Shown piece after piece: positions 5,421 to 7,090 of a stretch of DNA of 7,090 bases (positions are counted from its first letter, which is position 1; each line of letters opens with the position of its first letter). The position numbers and the translations under genes were made by a program. This DNA is from Desulfovibrio sp. (GTDB lineage: Bacteria; Desulfobacterota; Desulfovibrionia; Desulfovibrionales; Desulfovibrionaceae). Under the pieces are notes generated by a model. That model had not been told where the DNA came from, did not search any database, and saw only the letters and a program-made list of their open reading frames with translations. Where the stretch lies: contig JAISNZ010000175.1 of assembly GCA_031275955.1 (NCBI GenBank), positions 1 to 7,090 of the forward strand, written 5' to 3'.

Positions 5421-7037
5421 CTATTCCTCCCGCCCGGGGTTCAGGCGCTTGCCGGAAGGGGCGAGAAGCGTGACCTTGTGCTCAATGGTCCGGACCTCGC
5501 CGGGGGCGAGGGAGAGTTTCCAGCGGTACATTTTCGTTCCTCCCGGCTGCGGACCAGGGATTTCCTTCTCCGGCTCGGGGCTGGAAGCGACAGTGACGGT
5601 AATGGCGTTGTCCAGGGCGTCCGGGATGGGGTCCTCAATCCAGGCTTCCACGGGTCTGTTCCTGGCGTTGCGCACGATAAAATCCCAATGCCAGAGGATG
5701 GTCTGTTCTTTGCTCAGGAAGCCCTGTTCGCCGCTGGCGCGTTTCCGGTCCACGCGGGTGACGACGACCTGGGGATCGGAGCCGAAGTGGAGGGTGGCCT
5801 CCCTGCCGTTCAGGGAGATGGTTTTTTCGCCCCTAAAAACGGAATCGACAAAGAGTCGGGCCCGCCCGGCGGGCAATTCCAGAGCCTTTTCCAGGGAAAG
5901 GGCGGCGCCGAGGAACCCTCTGGGGTCCAGGGAGGGGCGCAAGGTATAGTGGAATCGGGCCGGGTATTCGTTGAAGGCAAGGGGAACCACGGCCTCAACA
6001 TCGGTATCCAGGCTGCGCCGGCCGAGGCTCAAGAGGCGGAAGACGCTCTTTTCCTCCTCTAACTCTGCGCTCATCCGGGAATTGCTCATCTGGATGATCC
6101 GCTTCGGCCGTTGCTGTGGGGCCGGCGCGGGTGGGGGCGTCTCTTCCAGGCGGATCCGCCAGGGGGAAAGGGGGCGGGGGTCAGGATTGCCGTCGCGCTC
6201 GGCGGTGGAGATGAAAACCTCCAGATCCTTCCAGGCGAAACCGGAGGATTGGACCAGGGAGGCGCTCTGGGCGATGGTCAGGCCCTCTTGGTCGGGAAGG
6301 GCGTTGATGTCGTAGGAGACGCGGCAGGAACCGGGCAGGGTATAGGTGTAGCGCAACGGGACGGTTTTGCCGTCCGGAAGATCCGAAGGGATGAAGATCA
6401 GCCGGCGGCCGTGTTTCCGGTCATAGTCGCGCAGGGCGTTTTCGGCCTCTTCCAGGCGCCTGAGGTTGTCCTCCCGCAGGCGTTCCCCGGCGCTTCTGGC
6501 CGTGAACAGAGCGGGGAGGAGGTCTTTGAAGGCGGCGTCCATCTTGAGGCGATCCTCGGCCTTGAGCGTTTCCTTCTCTCCATCGCTTCCGTGCCAGAGC
6601 CTGATCCGCAGATCCAAGGTGTCCAGGCCGGCGGCGAGGGAATCAGCCTTATCCTGGAGGGAGACCAGGGTTTGCAGCAGGGCGCGGCGCTCCGGGTCGC
6701 TTTCTTCCTCCGGCCTGGTGGCGCGGGACGGGGAGATCGCGGCGGATCCCCGGGGGCGCAGGTCCTTTTCCGGATCCAGCCAGAAAAAACCGCCGGCAGG
6801 GAGGTTGTCCAGGGTGACGGCAAAGGAGGATGGGTCCGCCGTTGCGGGCAGAACCAGCAGGAATCCGCGTCCGTGTCCGGAAAGGGCTTCCGGGCGCAGG
6901 CGCTCTTCCACGGTGACCTGGACCTGACTGGGATAAAAGAGGGCGCTCGCCGGCTGGGCCGGGGGCCTGAGCGCCGCGAAGGCGGCGCCGGCGCAGAGCG
7001 GGAAGGCGCAGAGGGCAAGGAGCAGGGTTTTTTTCAT
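5421..7037 (-). CDS. Exported DUF4140/DUF4139 protein, 'mucoidy inhibitor MuiA' family
   Basis: This is a 538-residue protein. MKKTLLLALCAFPLCAGAAF looks like a Sec signal peptide, with likely cleavage after AFA at residue 21; there is no good lipobox, so I expect a soluble periplasmic protein. Residues about 35-90 (VTVEERL, then LLVLPATADPSSFAVTLDNLP) fit the N-terminal DUF4140 strand region. Residues about 112-210 are charged and helical, probably coiled coil. From about 225 the DUF4139 part begins: VPLRYTYTLPGSCRVSYDINAL (227-248 region), then AQSASLVQSSGFAWKDLEVFISTA (256-279 region). The aromatic of the usual W-x-P-x-Y motif is replaced here. A Pro/Gln-rich linker (about 299-311) precedes beta-rich C-terminal segments ending LAPGEVRTIEHKVTLLAP. 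The molecular function of the family is not established; the name comes from a reported effect on capsule mucoidy. I chose the ATG at 7037 over the TTG at 7040 because AAGGAAG at 7043-7049 is properly spaced only for the ATG. Confidence 0.82.
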   Translation of the reverse strand: MKKTLLLALCAFPLCAGAAFAALRPPAQPASALFYPSQVQVTVEERLRPEALSGHGRGFLLVLPATADPSSFAVTLDNLPAGGFFWLDPEKDLRPRGSAAISPSRATRPEEESDPERRALLQTLVSLQDKADSLAAGLDTLDLRIRLWHGSDGEKETLKAEDRLKMDAAFKDLLPALFTARSAGERLREDNLRRLEEAENALRDYDRKHGRRLIFIPSDLPDGKTVPLRYTYTLPGSCRVSYDINALPDQEGLTIAQSASLVQSSGFAWKDLEVFISTAERDGNPDPRPLSPWRIRLEETPPPAPAPQQRPKRIIQMSNSRMSAELEEEKSVFRLLSLGRRSLDTDVEAVVPLAFNEYPARFHYTLRPSLDPRGFLGAALSLEKALELPAGRARLFVDSVFRGEKTISLNGREATLHFGSDPQVVVTRVDRKRASGEQGFLSKEQTILWHWDFIVRNARNRPVEAWIEDPIPDALDNAITVTVASSPEPEKEIPGPQPGGTKMYRWKLSLAPGEVRTIEHKVTLLAPSGKRLNPGREE

Positions 7038-7042
7038 CAAAA

Positions 7043-7049
7043 CTTCCTT
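7043..7049 (-). promoter_or_regulatory. Shine-Dalgarno deciding the DUF4139 gene start
   Basis: On the - strand this reads AAGGAAG, leaving five bases before the ATG at 7037 and only two before the in-frame TTG at 7040. The spacing favours the ATG. Confidence 0.7.
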
Positions 7050-7063
7050 TGTGGTCTGAAACC

Positions 7064-7079
7064 TCTCCCTTCAGGGAGA
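7064..7079. repeat. Short perfect inverted repeat upstream of the DUF4139 gene
   Basis: TCTCCCT (7064-7070) and AGGGAGA (7073-7079) form a perfect 7-bp inverted repeat separated by two bases; as RNA it would be a 6-bp stem with a four-base loop. It lies 27 bases upstream of the start codon of the - strand gene, in 50 bases of apparently non-coding sequence. It could be a leader hairpin, an operator half-site pair or the end of an upstream gene's terminator; the window ends too soon to tell. Confidence 0.4.
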
Positions 7080-7090
7080 TTCCCGCTTGA

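Noticed and set aside
5421..7040. TTG at 7040 as the start of the DUF4139 gene
   Set aside because: It would leave only two bases after the AAGGAAG ribosome-binding site; the ATG three bases downstream is better placed.

Overview
The window is GC-rich, with third codon positions mostly G or C, and is almost completely coding. It holds six genes, one of them cut by the left edge. The proteins are typical of Proteobacteria. The mix of a formate-dependent PurT, a GC-rich dense layout and a periplasmic DUF4139 protein would fit a Desulfovibrio- or Bilophila-like bacterium, but that placement is inference and could be wrong. I see no tRNA, rRNA, CRISPR array, transposase or phage gene.

Left block (1-1865, + strand): the 3' part of purT (purine biosynthesis, formate-dependent GAR transformylase) runs into a xenobiotic/Vat-type hexapeptide acetyltransferase through a GTGA start/stop overlap, so the two are probably one operon. 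This operon converges on a small DUF1992 (DnaJ-homologue C28 domain) gene on the - strand, and the two coding regions overlap tail to tail by 50 bp.

Central block (2305-5258): the DUF1992 gene and a beta-class DNA methyltransferase diverge from a 42-bp gap with overlapping -10-like boxes. The methyltransferase has no restriction partner in view and carries an approximately 170-residue C-terminal extension. It overlaps by ATGA with a phosphomannomutase very similar to the ManB/CpsG family, so a DNA-modifying enzyme and a sugar-nucleotide enzyme appear to share a transcript.

Right block (5259-7090): a 162-bp gap between convergent genes is filled almost end to end by three adjacent inverted repeats, two of them with the same GCAAAGC tip. 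It probably works as a two-way terminator and may be a dispersed palindromic repeat. Beyond it, on the - strand, lies an exported DUF4140/DUF4139 protein of the 'mucoidy inhibitor MuiA' family, with a short leader containing a small inverted repeat.

Most of the window is conventional. The parts most worth a second look are the palindrome cluster at 5291-5411 and the methyltransferase-manB coupling. I found no convincing new defence or mobile system.
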